Notes: generated by a model not told the origin, from the letters alone. Counted from the stretch's first letter, positions 27,588 to 37,432 are shown. The stretch: 64,000 nucleotides of DNA from an uncultured Oscillospiraceae bacterium (GCA_949743955.1 CATJVQ010000033.1:1-64000); one strand, 5' to 3'. Numbers and translations are program-made.

Positions 27588-27731
27588 ACAGACTTTGCTC
27601 CTTTTTCTATCCATTTTGTTTCTGGACAAAAATGCAAAGTCTGTGCCGGAAACCGGCTCCATGCAAACAATCCGGCTCAGACCTTGCATGGAGCAGAGTC
27701 AATGCAGAGCAGCATAACAGCCTCCTTTTCT
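27588..27731 (-). promoter_or_regulatory. Candidate translational attenuator leader of the MFS gene with sequestering hairpins
   Basis: H1 GCTCCATGCAA (27694-27684)/TTGCATGGAGC (27666-27656); H2 ACAGACTTTGC (27644-27634)/GCAAAGTCTGT (27598-27588) spanning the SD-start spacer. Confidence 0.65.
27677..27715 (-). CDS. Candidate 12-aa leader peptide MLLCIDSAPCKV
   Basis: Strong SD AGAAAAGGAGG 5 nt before ATG; ORF overlaps the left arm of hairpin H1. Confidence 0.55.
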   Translation of the reverse strand: MLLCIDSAPCKV

Positions 27732-27735
27732 GAAC

Positions 27736-28224
27736 TCACGGCGTGCGGACATGGATCCACACGTCGATTTCGTTTTCGTCCGGCGTTTCGAACAGGGAAC
27801 CGGCCTTCCGGGCGAGGTTTTCATCCACCAGATAGGCGGACGCCTCCCCCGCCTTGACCCGGCGGTTCCTCTCCTCGAGACGCATGCGCCAGACCGCTTC
27901 GCTGACATCGAGATAGTGCATCTCGCACGCGACGCCCCTCGACGTGAAGAACGCCTTCGCCTCCGCCCGGGACGCCCTCCCCCAGAAGCCCCAGTCGAGG
28001 ACAACGCCGATCCCCGCCGCGACAAGCTCGAGCGACTTCCCCAGGAGGTATGCCTCCGTGCGCGCGGCGTATTCGTCGTGCTTTTCCCCGGCATAGAGGC
28101 CAAAGAGGGCAATCATGATTTCATCCACGGAGAGCACCGCCGCGCCGGTCTCCTGCCGCAGGCGGCGGGCGTACGTACTCTTGCCGCTGCATATTTTGCC
28201 GCAGATGAGAATGGCCTTCGCCAT
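27736..28224 (-). CDS. AAA/P-loop kinase-like ATP-binding protein (AAA_33 / zeta-toxin-like fold)
   Basis: ILICGKICSGKSTYARRL P-loop; small nucleotide-kinase-like protein. Confidence 0.75.
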   Translation of the reverse strand: MAKAILICGKICSGKSTYARRLRQETGAAVLSVDEIMIALFGLYAGEKHDEYAARTEAYLLGKSLELVAAGIGVVLDWGFWGRASRAEAKAFFTSRGVACEMHYLDVSEAVWRMRLEERNRRVKAGEASAYLVDENLARKAGSLFETPDENEIDVWIHVRTP

Positions 28225-28225
28225 C

Positions 28226-29584
28226 TCAGTTGCGCAGACTCTGGATGGGGGCGGGGATCTGCCCGCCCCGCGCCACCATGACAGCAGGGGAAAACCGGCT
28301 GACAGGCATCACCGGCCCGGAGCCGAAGAGGCCGCCGAACTCCAGCTCCTCCCCCTCCGGGATGCCGATGGCCGGGATGACGCGGACAGCCGTCGTCTTC
28401 GAGTTAATCATCCCGATGGCGGCCTCGTCCGCGATGATGCCGGAGATGGTAGCGGCGGGCGTGTCGCCGGGGATGACGATCATGTCGAGCCCCACGGAGC
28501 AGACAGCGGTCATGGCCTCGAGCTTTTCGACGCACAGCGCCCCGCAGCGGGCGGCGTCGATCATGCCGGCATCCTCGCTCACGGGGATGAACGCCCCTGA
28601 AAGCCCGCCCACGCGGGAGGACGCCATCACGCCGCCCTTTTTTACCGCGTCGTTGAGCATGGCGAGGGCGGCGGTCGTGCCCGGGCCGCCGCAGCGTTCG
28701 AGACCGATTTCCTCGAGGATGTGCGCCACCGAATCACCGACAGCGGGTGTCGGCGCCAGCGACAGATCGACAATGCCCATCGGCACGTCCAGCCGGCGGG
28801 ACGCCTCTGTCCCCACGAGCTGGCCCATGCGCGTGACCTTGAAGGCGGTTTTCTTGATCGTTTCGGCCACGGCGGTGAGATCTGCTTCCGCGGGCATGGC
28901 GCTTAAGGCGGCGCGCACGACCCCCGGCCCCGATACGCCGACGTTTAATTTGCAGTCCCCCTCGCCCACGCCGTGGAACGCGCCGGCCATGAAGGGGTTG
29001 TCGTCCACAGCGTTGCAGAAGACAACGATCTTCGCCGCGCCGAAGCAGTGGTCGTCCGCCGTGCGCTCGGCGGCCTCGCGGATGACGCGCCCCATAAGGG
29101 CGGCGGCGTCCATATTGATGCCCGCGCGCGTCGAGCCGATGTTGACGCTCGAGCAGACGCGCTTTGTCCCCTCAAGCGCCCGCGGGATAGACTCGATAAG
29201 CTCCCTGTCCCCGGCGGCGAAGCCCTTCTGCACGAGAGCGGAATAGCCGCCGATGAAGTTGACGCCGACTGTCTCGGCCGCGCGGTCGAGGGCGGCGGCA
29301 TAGAGCGCCGGATCCCCGCCGCTGACCCCCGCGAGCATGGCGATGGGTGTCACGGACAGGCGCTTGTTGATGATCGGGATACCGTATTCCCGCTCAATCT
29401 CCTCCCCGACGGGGACAAGCCGCTCGGCCCGGCGGCAGATCTTCTCATAGATGCGCTCGCAGCTCGTTTCAATCTCTGTGTGGGCACAGTCGAGCAGGGA
29501 GATGCCCATGGTGATCGTGCGCACGTCGAGGTGTTCGTCCTGGATCATGCGGATGGTCTCTAAAATTTCCGAATTGTTGATCAT
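28226..29584 (-). CDS. PFL family protein (UPF0210)
   Basis: [33 protein letters not shown]. Confidence 0.92.
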   Translation of the reverse strand: MINNSEILETIRMIQDEHLDVRTITMGISLLDCAHTEIETSCERIYEKICRRAERLVPVGEEIEREYGIPIINKRLSVTPIAMLAGVSGGDPALYAAALDRAAETVGVNFIGGYSALVQKGFAAGDRELIESIPRALEGTKRVCSSVNIGSTRAGINMDAAALMGRVIREAAERTADDHCFGAAKIVVFCNAVDDNPFMAGAFHGVGEGDCKLNVGVSGPGVVRAALSAMPAEADLTAVAETIKKTAFKVTRMGQLVGTEASRRLDVPMGIVDLSLAPTPAVGDSVAHILEEIGLERCGGPGTTAALAMLNDAVKKGGVMASSRVGGLSGAFIPVSEDAGMIDAARCGALCVEKLEAMTAVCSVGLDMIVIPGDTPAATISGIIADEAAIGMINSKTTAVRVIPAIGIPEGEELEFGGLFGSGPVMPVSRFSPAVMVARGGQIPAPIQSLRN

Positions 29585-29603
29585 GACGCTTCCACGCCTC
29601 CCC

Positions 29604-29873
29604 TTAAATGCGGTGCATAGACTGGAAAATGTCCTCGTGCATGACGTGGATAACCAGATTCTCTTTTTTGCCGAGCTTCTCCATGGCGTCGGCCAGCTGG
29701 CTTAAGGGGCAGGTTAGGGCGCTGATTTCGACAATCATGATCATGGCGAACATGTCCTGAAGCACTGACTGGCTCACCTCCACCACGTTCGCCTGATAGC
29801 GGGCGCACTCGCTGCTGACTTTGGCCAGAATACCGACCGTGTCATGGCCGACAACGGAAATAACGGCTCTCAT
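29604..29873 (-). CDS. ACT domain-containing protein (UPF0237)
   Basis: [50 protein letters not shown]. Confidence 0.93.
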   Translation of the reverse strand: MRAVISVVGHDTVGILAKVSSECARYQANVVEVSQSVLQDMFAMIMIVEISALTCPLSQLADAMEKLGKKENLVIHVMHEDIFQSMHRI

Positions 29874-29941
29874 CTCAGAATTCCTCCTTATATCAATATA
29901 GAAACAGATTTTGGGTTAGTTTGTTCAGAAGTCCGGCAGCC

Positions 29942-31675
29942 TCACAGCCCGCCCAGAAGTGTCTGCGGGCTGAGATCCGAGGGCATGTCGTAGCCGCAGA
30001 GGTTCGGCTCCAGGATGCGCGCGGCATCCGGCGCGCAGGAGCGCTTGAACTGCGAGGACGCGAACCGCCGCAGGAACAGGCGCAGCTTCTCCTCGATGAC
30101 CCCCGGCGTGTAGTCCCGGCAGAAGGCCGCTGTAGCGTAGGCGAGGAGCTTCTGCGCCGAAAACTGCCCGCGCAGCGTGTAGTAGAGGAAGAAGTCGTGC
30201 AGGGCGTAGGGGCCGAGGATCTCCTCGCTCTTTTGGAGCGTCGCGCCGTCTTCTCCCGGAGGCAGCAGCTCCGGGGAGACCGGCGTGTCCAGCACGTCCC
30301 GCAGCGTCTCGGCCGCGGCGGAGAAGCGATCCGTCTCTGCGAGACGTTCCACCAGCGCGCGAATCGTCGTCTTATTGAGGCAGATGTTCACATTATATCC
30401 CGCCAGATGATCCCCGCCGAATGTCGAGAACCCGAGCGCCGCCTCGGAGAGGTCCCCCGTCCCGACAACGATTGCCCCCAGATCGTTGGCGAGGTCGAAG
30501 AGCACCTGCATCCGCTCGCGGGCCTGCGCGTTTTCGTAGGTCGTGTCACGCCGGGACGGATCGTGCCCGATGTCCTCAAAGTGGCTGGACACTGCTCCCG
30601 CGATCGGAATATCCCGCGACGTACAGCCTAAAAGCTCGATGAGCTGTAAGGCGTTGAAATAAGTGCGGTCCGTCGTGCCGAAGCCGGGCATTGTCACCGC
30701 CACGACGCTGGCGGGCGGGAGATCCAGTATTTCGCACGCCCGCCAGCAGCACAGGAGCGCGAGCGTCGAGTCCAGCCCGCCCGATACGCCGAGCACCATC
30801 CGGCCAATCCCGGTGTTCTCAAGCCGGACAGCCAGTGACTGCGCTTGGCATTCGAAGACCTCGTCGAGGAACGCATCGCGGTTTTCGCCGGGCAGATAGG
30901 GGGTGCGGCTCATGGGGCGCAGAAGTCCCGTCACCGCGCCGCTGCCCGGCAGTGTCCAGACAGGGTCGGGTCCGGCCGAGCGGGGCGGGAGAGCGTCGCA
31001 GTCCGTGTCGCAGCAGAGGCAGACAGAGCGCATGGGGGCCTCCTCGTGCAGGAGCAGGGCACCGTTTTCCGCATAGGAACAGAAGCCCCGCCAGAGGTCC
31101 GGGGAGGAGGTCTCCCCCACGCCGCCGTTGACGCACAGCACTGCGCAGCCGAGCGCGGCCGAGACACAGGCGAGCGCGTCGTTCGCGCGGCGGATGTCCC
31201 CGGCGGGCATCGGCTCATACGACGGCACGAGCACGAGCGACACGCCCCTTTTCGCTATCTCTCCCGCGTAAAGCGGCAGCCGCTCCGGCGCGGCGGGCAC
31301 GACGGTGAAACGCACGTCCCCGGCAGAGAAGACGGGCAAATCATCCAGCGCGAAGCGCCGGTATTCCCCGGCGTGGATGATGACCCCCTCCTCGGCCGGG
31401 ATGCCCCCGCCGGAGAAGAGGGAGGTAAAAACGAAGGTGTCCTCCCGCTCGCGGGAGCGCATGCGCAGCGCATCGAAGGCGCCCTCCCCCGCGCAGAGGA
31501 CGCCGCGGCCCCGGGAAAGCGCGCCCCCTCCCGGGGAGCACAACGCCCGGCGCGGCAGGAGCACGAGCCCTGAGCCGTGCTCCTCCAGTAAATCCAGAAT
31601 GTCCTCGAGCGCCGCCATCGGGCGCAGCGGCGGCGTGCGGCAGCATACGCCGAGCAGACGAATGATGGAATCCAT
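29942..31675 (-). CDS. nadE: NAD(+) synthase, glutamine-hydrolysing type
   Basis: C-terminal synthetase LGVSGGLDSTLALLCC, VVGTGDLSEAALGFSTFGGDHLAGYNVN; N-terminal nitrilase-like domain. Confidence 0.92.
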   Translation of the reverse strand: MDSIIRLLGVCCRTPPLRPMAALEDILDLLEEHGSGLVLLPRRALCSPGGGALSRGRGVLCAGEGAFDALRMRSREREDTFVFTSLFSGGGIPAEEGVIIHAGEYRRFALDDLPVFSAGDVRFTVVPAAPERLPLYAGEIAKRGVSLVLVPSYEPMPAGDIRRANDALACVSAALGCAVLCVNGGVGETSSPDLWRGFCSYAENGALLLHEEAPMRSVCLCCDTDCDALPPRSAGPDPVWTLPGSGAVTGLLRPMSRTPYLPGENRDAFLDEVFECQAQSLAVRLENTGIGRMVLGVSGGLDSTLALLCCWRACEILDLPPASVVAVTMPGFGTTDRTYFNALQLIELLGCTSRDIPIAGAVSSHFEDIGHDPSRRDTTYENAQARERMQVLFDLANDLGAIVVGTGDLSEAALGFSTFGGDHLAGYNVNICLNKTTIRALVERLAETDRFSAAAETLRDVLDTPVSPELLPPGEDGATLQKSEEILGPYALHDFFLYYTLRGQFSAQKLLAYATAAFCRDYTPGVIEEKLRLFLRRFASSQFKRSCAPDAARILEPNLCGYDMPSDLSPQTLLGGL

Positions 31676-31918
31676 AGTATTCCTCCCGGGAGTGTTTTGT
31701 GGTATAACCAGCCATACCCGCAGGGCGGCCGAATGAATCAGGGAAGAAAGGCAGCTTTTTTACAGCTATTCTACCATATTTTTAACCTCTGTGGTAGCAG
31801 GATGATAAAATTTACGTGTTTTCCTGTAAAGAAATGAAGAGAATACTATACAAAACTGGCGGAAATATGATATAATTATATAAAAATTCAGCAATTTTAC
31901 CGCAATGACTGTGAAAGT

Positions 31919-31949
31919 CCCCCAGAGAGGCCCTGTGCGGCTCTGGGGG
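31919..31949. repeat. Hairpin CCCCCAGAG...CTCTGGGGG in leader of PHP gene
   Basis: 9-bp perfect stem between an extended -10 (TGATATAAT) and the start codon. Confidence 0.6.
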
Positions 31950-31996
31950 GAAACGCCGCAGCACACGCAACACACAATTTAATAAAAGAAGGAAGA

Positions 31997-32824
31997 ATGA
32001 TTTTTATGATGCTGAATCTGTTTGACAGCCACACCCATTCCGACAATTCGCCGGACGGAGAGCATTCGGTGACGTTTCTCTGCGAAAAGGCGGTGGAGAA
32101 CGGGCTGATGGGCTTCGCCGTGACGGACCACTGCGAGTGCGACAAATATGAAAAGGACAGCTATGAACAGCGCATGCTTCACTCTGCGTTCGAGGTGAAG
32201 AAGGCGTGGCTGACCTTTGCCGGGCAGCTTGCGCTCACATTGGGGATTGAACTCGGGCAGCCGCTGAACGCGCCGGACAGTGCCCGGCACGTGCTGGGAA
32301 TGGAAAAGTATGATGTGGTGCTCCTTTCCGTGCACACGGTGCGGGGGGAGGAGGATCCGTATTTCCGGGATTTTAAAAACGAAACAGAGGAAGCCTGCGC
32401 ACAGTATCTGGAGCGCTATTTCGACGAGGTGCTCGAAACCGTGCGCTGGGACGATTACGATATCCTCACCCACCTGACGTATCCGGTGCGCTACATCGAG
32501 GGGCGCGACGGAAAAAAATGCGACCTCTCCCGCTACAAAACGCGTATCGACGAGATTCTCTCCACGCTCGCCCGGCAGGGGAAGGCGCTGGAGCTGAACA
32601 CGTCCGGGCTTTATGATTCGTTCGGCCGCACCAGCCCGGACGCGCCGTTTATCGCCCGTTTCCGGGAGCTGGGCGGGCGGTATGTCACCATTGGATCGGA
32701 TGCGCACAGCGCATATGATATCGGCGGCGGAGTGGAGAAGGGGATGCGTATTTTACAGCAGTGCGGGTTTGACTACCTCACCTTCTACCGCCGCCGGGAG
32801 GCGAGAATGCTGGAAATCATGTGA
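31997..32824 (+). CDS. PHP domain protein (histidinol-phosphatase family)
   Basis: LFDSHTHSDNSPDGEHSV; VTDHCEC; GSDAHSAYDIG. Confidence 0.88.
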   Translation: MIFMMLNLFDSHTHSDNSPDGEHSVTFLCEKAVENGLMGFAVTDHCECDKYEKDSYEQRMLHSAFEVKKAWLTFAGQLALTLGIELGQPLNAPDSARHVLGMEKYDVVLLSVHTVRGEEDPYFRDFKNETEEACAQYLERYFDEVLETVRWDDYDILTHLTYPVRYIEGRDGKKCDLSRYKTRIDEILSTLARQGKALELNTSGLYDSFGRTSPDAPFIARFRELGGRYVTIGSDAHSAYDIGGGVEKGMRILQQCGFDYLTFYRRREARMLEIM

Positions 32825-32828
32825 GAGC

Positions 32829-32857
32829 TTGTTTTTTGCCGGGCGGACTGTTATAAT
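32829..32857 (+). promoter_or_regulatory. Promoter of PH-domain gene (TTGTTT-17-TATAAT)
   Basis: -35 32829-32834, -10 32852-32857. Confidence 0.65.
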
Positions 32858-32955
32858 GTTTATGGTAATTTCAAAAACGGTACAGAGTGAGGCTCCGCGG
32901 AGCGGCGATGGAAATGTTTTTGAAAATGGCCATAGGGAAAGCGAGGAGATACGCC

Positions 32956-33339
32956 ATGGACTATATCTGGAAGGATCGCAAGCGTTTTTTAGGGATGCCT
33001 ATCACCTTCACCCAGTATTCTATGAGCGAGGACAGGCTGTTTCTGGAAACGGGGCTTTTTAACACCCGGCAGGAGGAGATCCTGCTCTACCGGGTGCGGG
33101 ATATCAGCCTGCGCATCTCCCTCGGGCAGCGCCTGTTCGGGGTGGGAAGCGTGATTGTGCAGTCGTCGGATAAGAGCCTGCCCGTGCTCGAGCTGCGCAA
33201 CATCCGCTCCCCGCGCGAGGTGAAGGAGACACTCCACCAGCAGGTGGAGGAGATGAAGCTCGCCCGGCGCATGCGTGTGGGAGAGATTATGGATGTGCAG
33301 GACACCGATGAGACCGACGGCGAGGATATACTGGATTGA
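32956..33339 (+). CDS. PH domain-containing (bacterial PH / YdbT-like) protein
   Basis: FTQYSMSEDRLFLETGLFNTRQEEILLYRVRDISLRISLGQRLFGVGSVIVQSSDKS. Confidence 0.8.
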   Translation: MDYIWKDRKRFLGMPITFTQYSMSEDRLFLETGLFNTRQEEILLYRVRDISLRISLGQRLFGVGSVIVQSSDKSLPVLELRNIRSPREVKETLHQQVEEMKLARRMRVGEIMDVQDTDETDGEDILD

Positions 33340-33364
33340 CAGCCCTGCCGAAATGTGATAAAAC
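33336..33364 (+). promoter_or_regulatory. deoC operon promoter (TTGACA-17-TAAAAC)
   Basis: -35 33336-33341 overlapping the upstream stop codon, -10 33359-33364. Confidence 0.7.
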
Positions 33365-33383
33365 AGGAAAGGATCGTGCGTTC

Positions 33384-34040
33384 ATGGACAATACGCAGAT
33401 TTTACAGCATATTGATCACACACGCCTAGCGGCGGTCAGCACATGGGAGGAGATAGAGGCCCTGTGCCGGCAGGCGCTCGAGTGGCATACAGCGAGCGTG
33501 TGCATTCCGCCGTCGTTCGTGCGGCGGGTGCGGGAGGCGTTCCCGCAGCTGCGCATCTGCACGGTGATCGGCTTCCCGCTCGGCTACAGCACCACGCAGA
33601 CGAAGGTGTTCGAGACGGCCGAAGCCGTCGCCGGCGGGGCGGACGAGGTGGACATGGTGGTCAATCTCGGCGACGTGAAGGACGGTGCGTTCGACCGCGT
33701 CACAGCGGAAATCGCGGCGCTTAAGGCCGCGGCGGACGGGCGTGTGCTCAAGGTCATCATCGAGACCTGCGCTCTTACCGACGAGGAAAAGACAGCGCTG
33801 TGCCGCTGTGTCACCGAGGGCGGCGCGGACTATATCAAAACCTCCACCGGCTTCGGCACGGCGGGGGCGAAGCTCGAGGATATCACATTGTTCCGGCAGC
33901 ACATCGGGCCGGGGGTAAAAATCAAGGCGGCCGGAGGCATCCGCACGAAGGAGGCCATGGAGGCGTTCCTCGAGGCCGGATGCGACCGGATCGGGACAAG
34001 CTCCGCCGCGGCGCTCGTGTCCGGGGAGGAGCAGGCATGA
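33384..34040 (+). CDS. deoC: Deoxyribose-phosphate aldolase
   Basis: EVDMVVNLGDVKDGAFD; VLKVIIETCALTDEEK; YIKTSTGFGTAGA. Confidence 0.96.
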   Translation: MDNTQILQHIDHTRLAAVSTWEEIEALCRQALEWHTASVCIPPSFVRRVREAFPQLRICTVIGFPLGYSTTQTKVFETAEAVAGGADEVDMVVNLGDVKDGAFDRVTAEIAALKAAADGRVLKVIIETCALTDEEKTALCRCVTEGGADYIKTSTGFGTAGAKLEDITLFRQHIGPGVKIKAAGGIRTKEAMEAFLEAGCDRIGTSSAAALVSGEEQA

Positions 34041-34465
34041 CGGACAGCGAACTCGTCCGGCTGGCGCTGGAGGCGAGAAGGGCGGCCTACGCGCCGTACT
34101 CCGGATTCCTGGTGGGCGCCGCGCTCCTGTGCCGGGACGGCAGTGTCTACACGGGATGCAACATCGAGTCGGCGTCCTATACGCCCACCTGCTGCGCGGA
34201 GAGGGTTGCGTTCTTTAAGGCCGTGAGCGAGGGGAAACGGGCGTTTGAGGCCATCGCGGTCATGGGCGCGCACCGGAACGCGGCGGAGCCGGGGTATGCC
34301 TATCCCTGCGGCGTGTGCCGCCAGGTGATGATGGAGTTCTGCGATCCCGGCAGCTTCCGTATCCTGACCGCCCGGACAGAGAAGGAGTACACCGTGTTCA
34401 CCCTTCGGGAGCTTTTGCCGATGGCGTTCGGCCCGGCGGAGCTTTGCGGTTCTCCGGTGGACTGA
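34037..34465 (+). CDS. cdd: Cytidine deaminase
   Basis: AAYAPYSGFLVGAALLCRDGSVYTGCNIESASYTPTCCAERVA; PCGVCRQVM. Confidence 0.95.
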   Translation: MTDSELVRLALEARRAAYAPYSGFLVGAALLCRDGSVYTGCNIESASYTPTCCAERVAFFKAVSEGKRAFEAIAVMGAHRNAAEPGYAYPCGVCRQVMMEFCDPGSFRILTARTEKEYTVFTLRELLPMAFGPAELCGSPVD

Positions 34466-34574
34466 AGAGCGGACTTAAAATGGGTCCTGCAGCGGGGAAT
34501 CTCCGGCATAGGGCCGGGGGGCTCGCTGTAAAAATAGAGACCACTGTTAAACAGGTTAGGAGGAAACCACTGAA

Positions 34575-35783
34575 ATGAAAAGATTCCTGACAGCAATTTT
34601 GGCCGGTGCGCTCGCCGTGTCGATGGCGGCCTGCGGCGGCAGTCCGGCCCCGTCCTCGTCTGCGGCGGAACCGGCGGCGCCGGAGAGCCAGGCGTCCGAG
34701 CCCGCGGCCCCGGCCGAGCCGGAGCCCACTCCCGAGGAGACGCCCGACGCGTCCGCGGAAGGGGCGGAGATCGCCATGATCACCGACCTCGGCACCATCG
34801 ACGATAAGTCCTTCAACCAGGGCACTTGGGAGGGCGTGCAGCAGTATGCCGAGGCCAACGGCAAGACCTGCAAGTACTATAAGCCCGCCTCCGGCGACGA
34901 GGACGCCTACCTCTCCGCCATCGATCTCGCCGTCAAGGGCGGGGCGAAGGTGGTCGTGACACCGGGCTTCCTCTTTGAGGTGCCTATCTTTAAGGCGCAG
35001 ACCGCCTACCCGGATGTGACCTTCATCCTCATCGACGGCAACCCCAACGACGGCGCTCAGCCCGCCGCCACCTACAAGACCGAGAAGAATGCGGTCGGCG
35101 TGGTATATGCGGAGGAGCAGCCCGGCTTCCTCGCGGGGTACGCGGCGGTTAAGGAAGGGTACACGAAGCTCGGCTTCCTCGGCGGCATGGCGGTCCCGGC
35201 CGTTGTGCGGTATGGCTACGGCTACCTCCAGGGCGCGGAGTACGCGGCGAAGGAGCTCGGCCTTGCCGACGGCAGCGTGACAGTCAACTACCACTATACC
35301 GGCGGCTTTGAGGCCACCCCCGAGGCGCAGACACTCGCGGCCTCGTGGTATCAGCAGGGGGTCGAAGTAATCTTCGGCTGCGGCGGCTCGGTCGGCAACT
35401 CCGCGATGGCGGCGGCCGCGACAGCCGGCGGCAAGACAATCGGCGTGGACGTGGACCAGTCCGGCGAGTCGGATACGGTCATCACCTCGGCGATGAAGAA
35501 CCTCTCCGGCGCAGTGGATAAGCTCCTCGGCCAGTTCTATGACGGCACCTTCCCCGGCGGCGAGGCGCTGATATACAGCGCGGCGGACGGTTTGGTCGGC
35601 CTGCCGATGGAGTCCTCGAAGTTTGAGAAATTTACCCAGGCGGATTACGACGCCATCTGCGAGAAGCTCAAGACGGATGCGGACGGCGTCGCCTCCAGCA
35701 TTATCAAGGATGTGGACGCCTCCGGCAACCCGGTGGAGCCGTCCGGCCTGCCGCTGACGAAGGTCGTCGTCACGGTGGTGTAA
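34575..35783 (+). CDS. BMP family nucleoside-type ABC transporter substrate-binding lipoprotein
   Basis: Lipobox SMAACGG; MITDLGTIDDKSFNQGTWEGVQQYA. Confidence 0.93.
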   Translation: MKRFLTAILAGALAVSMAACGGSPAPSSSAAEPAAPESQASEPAAPAEPEPTPEETPDASAEGAEIAMITDLGTIDDKSFNQGTWEGVQQYAEANGKTCKYYKPASGDEDAYLSAIDLAVKGGAKVVVTPGFLFEVPIFKAQTAYPDVTFILIDGNPNDGAQPAATYKTEKNAVGVVYAEEQPGFLAGYAAVKEGYTKLGFLGGMAVPAVVRYGYGYLQGAEYAAKELGLADGSVTVNYHYTGGFEATPEAQTLAASWYQQGVEVIFGCGGSVGNSAMAAAATAGGKTIGVDVDQSGESDTVITSAMKNLSGAVDKLLGQFYDGTFPGGEALIYSAADGLVGLPMESSKFEKFTQADYDAICEKLKTDADGVASSIIKDVDASGNPVEPSGLPLTKVVVTVV

Positions 35784-35826
35784 CACGGCCGCGGCGTGTA
35801 AGCTAAATACCAAAACGGATCGAAAA

Positions 35827-35878
35827 CAGAAGGGCGCCCCGGCGCCCTTCTGCTCTATCCGGGCAGCGGCCTGCCCGG
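35827..35878. terminator. Two tandem strong hairpins between the BMP gene and its ATPase
   Basis: CAGAAGGGCGCC-CC-GGCGCCCTTCTG (35827-35852) and CCGGGCAG-CGGC-CTGCCCGG (35859-35878). Confidence 0.7.
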
Positions 35879-35911
35879 GCGGAGCAATCAGACAAAGAGG
35901 AGGGGAAGCAG

Positions 35912-37429
35912 GTGGAATATGTCATTGAGATGCTCGGCATCACGAAGGAGTTTCCTGGCATCGTGGCGAACGACGATGTCACGCTGCAGCTCCGGCGGGG
36001 GGAGATCCATGCCCTGCTCGGCGAAAACGGCGCGGGCAAGAGCACGCTCATGAGCGTGCTCTTCGGGATGTACCAGCCGGAAGCAGGTGTCATTAAGAAG
36101 GATGGCCAGCCCGTGCGCATCAAGGATCCCAACGACGCGAACCGGCTGGGAATCGGGATGGTGCACCAGCACTTTAAGCTCGTGCAGAATTTCACGGTGC
36201 TGCAGAACATCGTGCTCGGTGTGGAGACAACGCGCCGCGGTTTCTTACGCATGGAGGAGGCGCGCAGAAAGGTAACGGAGCTCTCCGAGCGCTATGGCAT
36301 GCGCGTGGATCCGGACGCGCTGGTGAGCGACATCACCGTTGGGATGCAGCAGCGGGTGGAGATCCTCAAGATGCTCTACCGCGAAAACGAGATCCTTATC
36401 TTCGACGAACCCACCGCCGTCCTCACCCCGCAGGAAATCGACGAGCTGATGAAGATCATGCGAGATCTGGCGGCGGAGGGGAAATCCATCCTCTTTATCA
36501 CGCACAAGCTCGCGGAGATTATGAGCGTGGCGGACCGGTGCAGTGTCCTGCGCAAGGGGAAATACATCGGCACGGTGGACATAGCGGACGCTACGGCGGA
36601 GGGCCTCTCCGAAATGATGGTCGGGCGGAAGGTGAACCTCCGGGTGGAGAAGAAGCCGGCCGAGCCGGGAGAGGTGCTTTTCCATACGGAGAACCTCTGC
36701 GTGCGGAATAAGGCCACGGGGAAGCTGGTGGTCGATAATGTCTCCCTCTCGGTGCGGGCGGGGGAGATCGTGTGTGTCGCGGGGATCGACGGCAACGGCC
36801 AGTCGGAGCTGGTGTGCGCCTTAACGGGCCTCGCGCCGGTGGAATCCGGAAAGGTGGAGCTCTGCGGTCGCGACGTGACGCACGCACGCGTCCGGGAGCG
36901 CAAGGGGCTCGCGCACATCCCCGAGGACCGGCAGAAATACGGGCTGGTGCTCGACTATCCGCTCTCGTATAACCTCGTGCTCCAGAGCTACTATTCCCCC
37001 CTCTTCTGCCGCCGCGGCTTCCTCCAGTACGGCGCCATCGACCGGTATGCGGAGGAGCTCATCGAGCGCTTCGACATCCGCTCGGGGCAGGGGGCGAAGA
37101 CCCTGGCGCGCAGCATGTCCGGCGGCAACCAGCAGAAGGCCATCGTCGCGAGGGAAATCGACCGGGATCCGAAGGTGCTTGTCGCTGTCCAGCCCACGCG
37201 CGGACTGGACGTGGGTGCGATTGAATACATCCACAGCCAGCTCATCCGCGAGAGGGACGAGGGGAAAGGGATCCTGCTCGTCTCGCTCGAGCTCGATGAA
37301 GTTATGAACGTGAGCGACCGCATCCTAGTTATTTATGAGGGAAAAATCGTGGCGGACCTCCGGCCGGAGGAGGTCACGATTCAGGAACTGGGCCTCTATA
37401 TGGCCGGATCGAAGAAGGGAGTGGCGTAG
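35912..37429 (+). CDS. ABC transporter ATP-binding protein (nucleoside-type, two ATPase domains)
   Basis: GENGAGKSTLMSVLFGMYQPEAG; second domain SGGNQQKAIVAREID. Confidence 0.94.
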   Translation: MEYVIEMLGITKEFPGIVANDDVTLQLRRGEIHALLGENGAGKSTLMSVLFGMYQPEAGVIKKDGQPVRIKDPNDANRLGIGMVHQHFKLVQNFTVLQNIVLGVETTRRGFLRMEEARRKVTELSERYGMRVDPDALVSDITVGMQQRVEILKMLYRENEILIFDEPTAVLTPQEIDELMKIMRDLAAEGKSILFITHKLAEIMSVADRCSVLRKGKYIGTVDIADATAEGLSEMMVGRKVNLRVEKKPAEPGEVLFHTENLCVRNKATGKLVVDNVSLSVRAGEIVCVAGIDGNGQSELVCALTGLAPVESGKVELCGRDVTHARVRERKGLAHIPEDRQKYGLVLDYPLSYNLVLQSYYSPLFCRRGFLQYGAIDRYAEELIERFDIRSGQGAKTLARSMSGGNQQKAIVAREIDRDPKVLVAVQPTRGLDVGAIEYIHSQLIRERDEGKGILLVSLELDEVMNVSDRILVIYEGKIVADLRPEEVTIQELGLYMAGSKKGVA

Positions 37430-37432
37430 ACG

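Noticed and set aside
31700-31740. CCCTGCGGGT-like 10-mer shared with the fliR repeat
   Set aside because: Single short match without the rest of the unit or hairpin; expected by chance at this GC content.
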